From QHBQ01 sp038230695 (GTDB taxonomy: Bacteria; Chloroflexota; Chloroflexia; QHBQ01), in NCBI GenBank assembly GCA_038230695.1, contig JBBRMT010000262.1:1-6391 (forward strand): DNA of 6,391 bases, read 5' to 3'. The stretch's first letter is position 1. Each line of letters starts with the position of its first letter. The position numbers and the translations under genes were made by a program. The notes under the pieces are model-generated. The model searched no databases, was not told where the DNA came from, and worked only from the letters and a program-made list of their open reading frames with translations. Below are positions 6,240-6,391 of this stretch, piece by piece.

Positions 6240-6391
6240 CTTTCGATTAGCGTTACTATGCTTCAGCGATCGGGCTGCGCCCCAGCTCCCTGAGACTTGG
6301 CGAATGCCGCTGCTTTCGATAAGCATTAGTATGCTTCAGCGATCGGGCTGCGCCCCAGCCCCCTGAGACTTGACGACCGCCGCTGCTTTCG
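6239..6391. repeat. 73-bp tandem repeat, 2.1 copies, truncated by window end
   Basis: Copy 1 is 6239-6311, copy 2 is 6312-6384, and 6385-6391 (GCTTTCG) opens a third. Copies 1 and 2 match at 66 of 73 positions with no gaps. The longest exact core begins ATGCTTCAGCGATCGGG and runs through CTGCGCCCCAGC. Each copy holds GGGC-TGC-GCCC (6272-6282 in copy 1), able to form a small hairpin. Copy 1 begins on the last base of the glycosyltransferase stop codon. There is no unique spacer between copies, so it is not a CRISPR array. The number of copies beyond the window is unknown. Confidence 0.85.

Noticed and set aside
6239..6391. CRISPR array
   Set aside because: The units are head-to-tail with no unique spacers, and the 73-bp unit is too long for a CRISPR repeat.

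Overview
The window looks like a chromosomal segment from a moderately high-GC, free-living bacterium. It fits Chloroflexota best: an ECF sigma factor followed by a LolA/RseB-like anti-sigma sensor, a very large GT-C glycosyltransferase, and G/C-rich dispersed palindromes. This taxonomic call is an inference from gene style, not from a marker gene. No rRNA, tRNA, CRISPR array, transposase or phage gene is visible. All genes recognised lie on the + strand.

Region by region: (1) 1-736 is the 3' part of a secreted protein of unknown function. It appears cut by the window edge, because the first codons read like the end of a signal peptide. It carries two related helical modules. (2) 737-871 is a gap with a C-rich/G-rich palindrome and the ribosome binding site of the next gene. 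(3) 872-1494 is an ECF sigma-70 gene whose frame is broken near base 1322, so region 2 and region 4 fall in two reading frames joined by a TGATG overlap. (4) 1484-2971 is a single-pass membrane protein, the probable cognate anti-sigma factor. It has a cytoplasmic N-terminus, one membrane helix, a LolA/RseB-like extracytoplasmic domain and a C-terminal module homologous to one in the gene at 1-736. (5) 2972-3293 is a non-coding gap with small hairpins and a 55-bp-period direct repeat. (6) 3294-6239 is a 981-residue multi-pass GT39/ArnT-like glycosyltransferase with a C-terminal PA14-like domain. (7) 6239-6391 is a 73-bp tandem repeat that starts on the stop codon of that gene and runs off the window.

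How they may work together: the sigma and anti-sigma genes overlap and form a classic envelope-signalling pair. The secreted upstream protein shares about 46% identity over 71 ungapped residues with the extracytoplasmic tail of the anti-sigma factor. It could therefore be a partner, competitor or regulon member of the same sensing system (inference). The glycosyltransferase is separated by 322 bp and may simply be a neighbour; it probably moves sugar from a lipid carrier onto an acceptor outside the membrane. The strongest candidate for something undescribed is the sigma / LolA-type anti-sigma / secreted shared-module arrangement. Second is the GT39-PA14 fusion.
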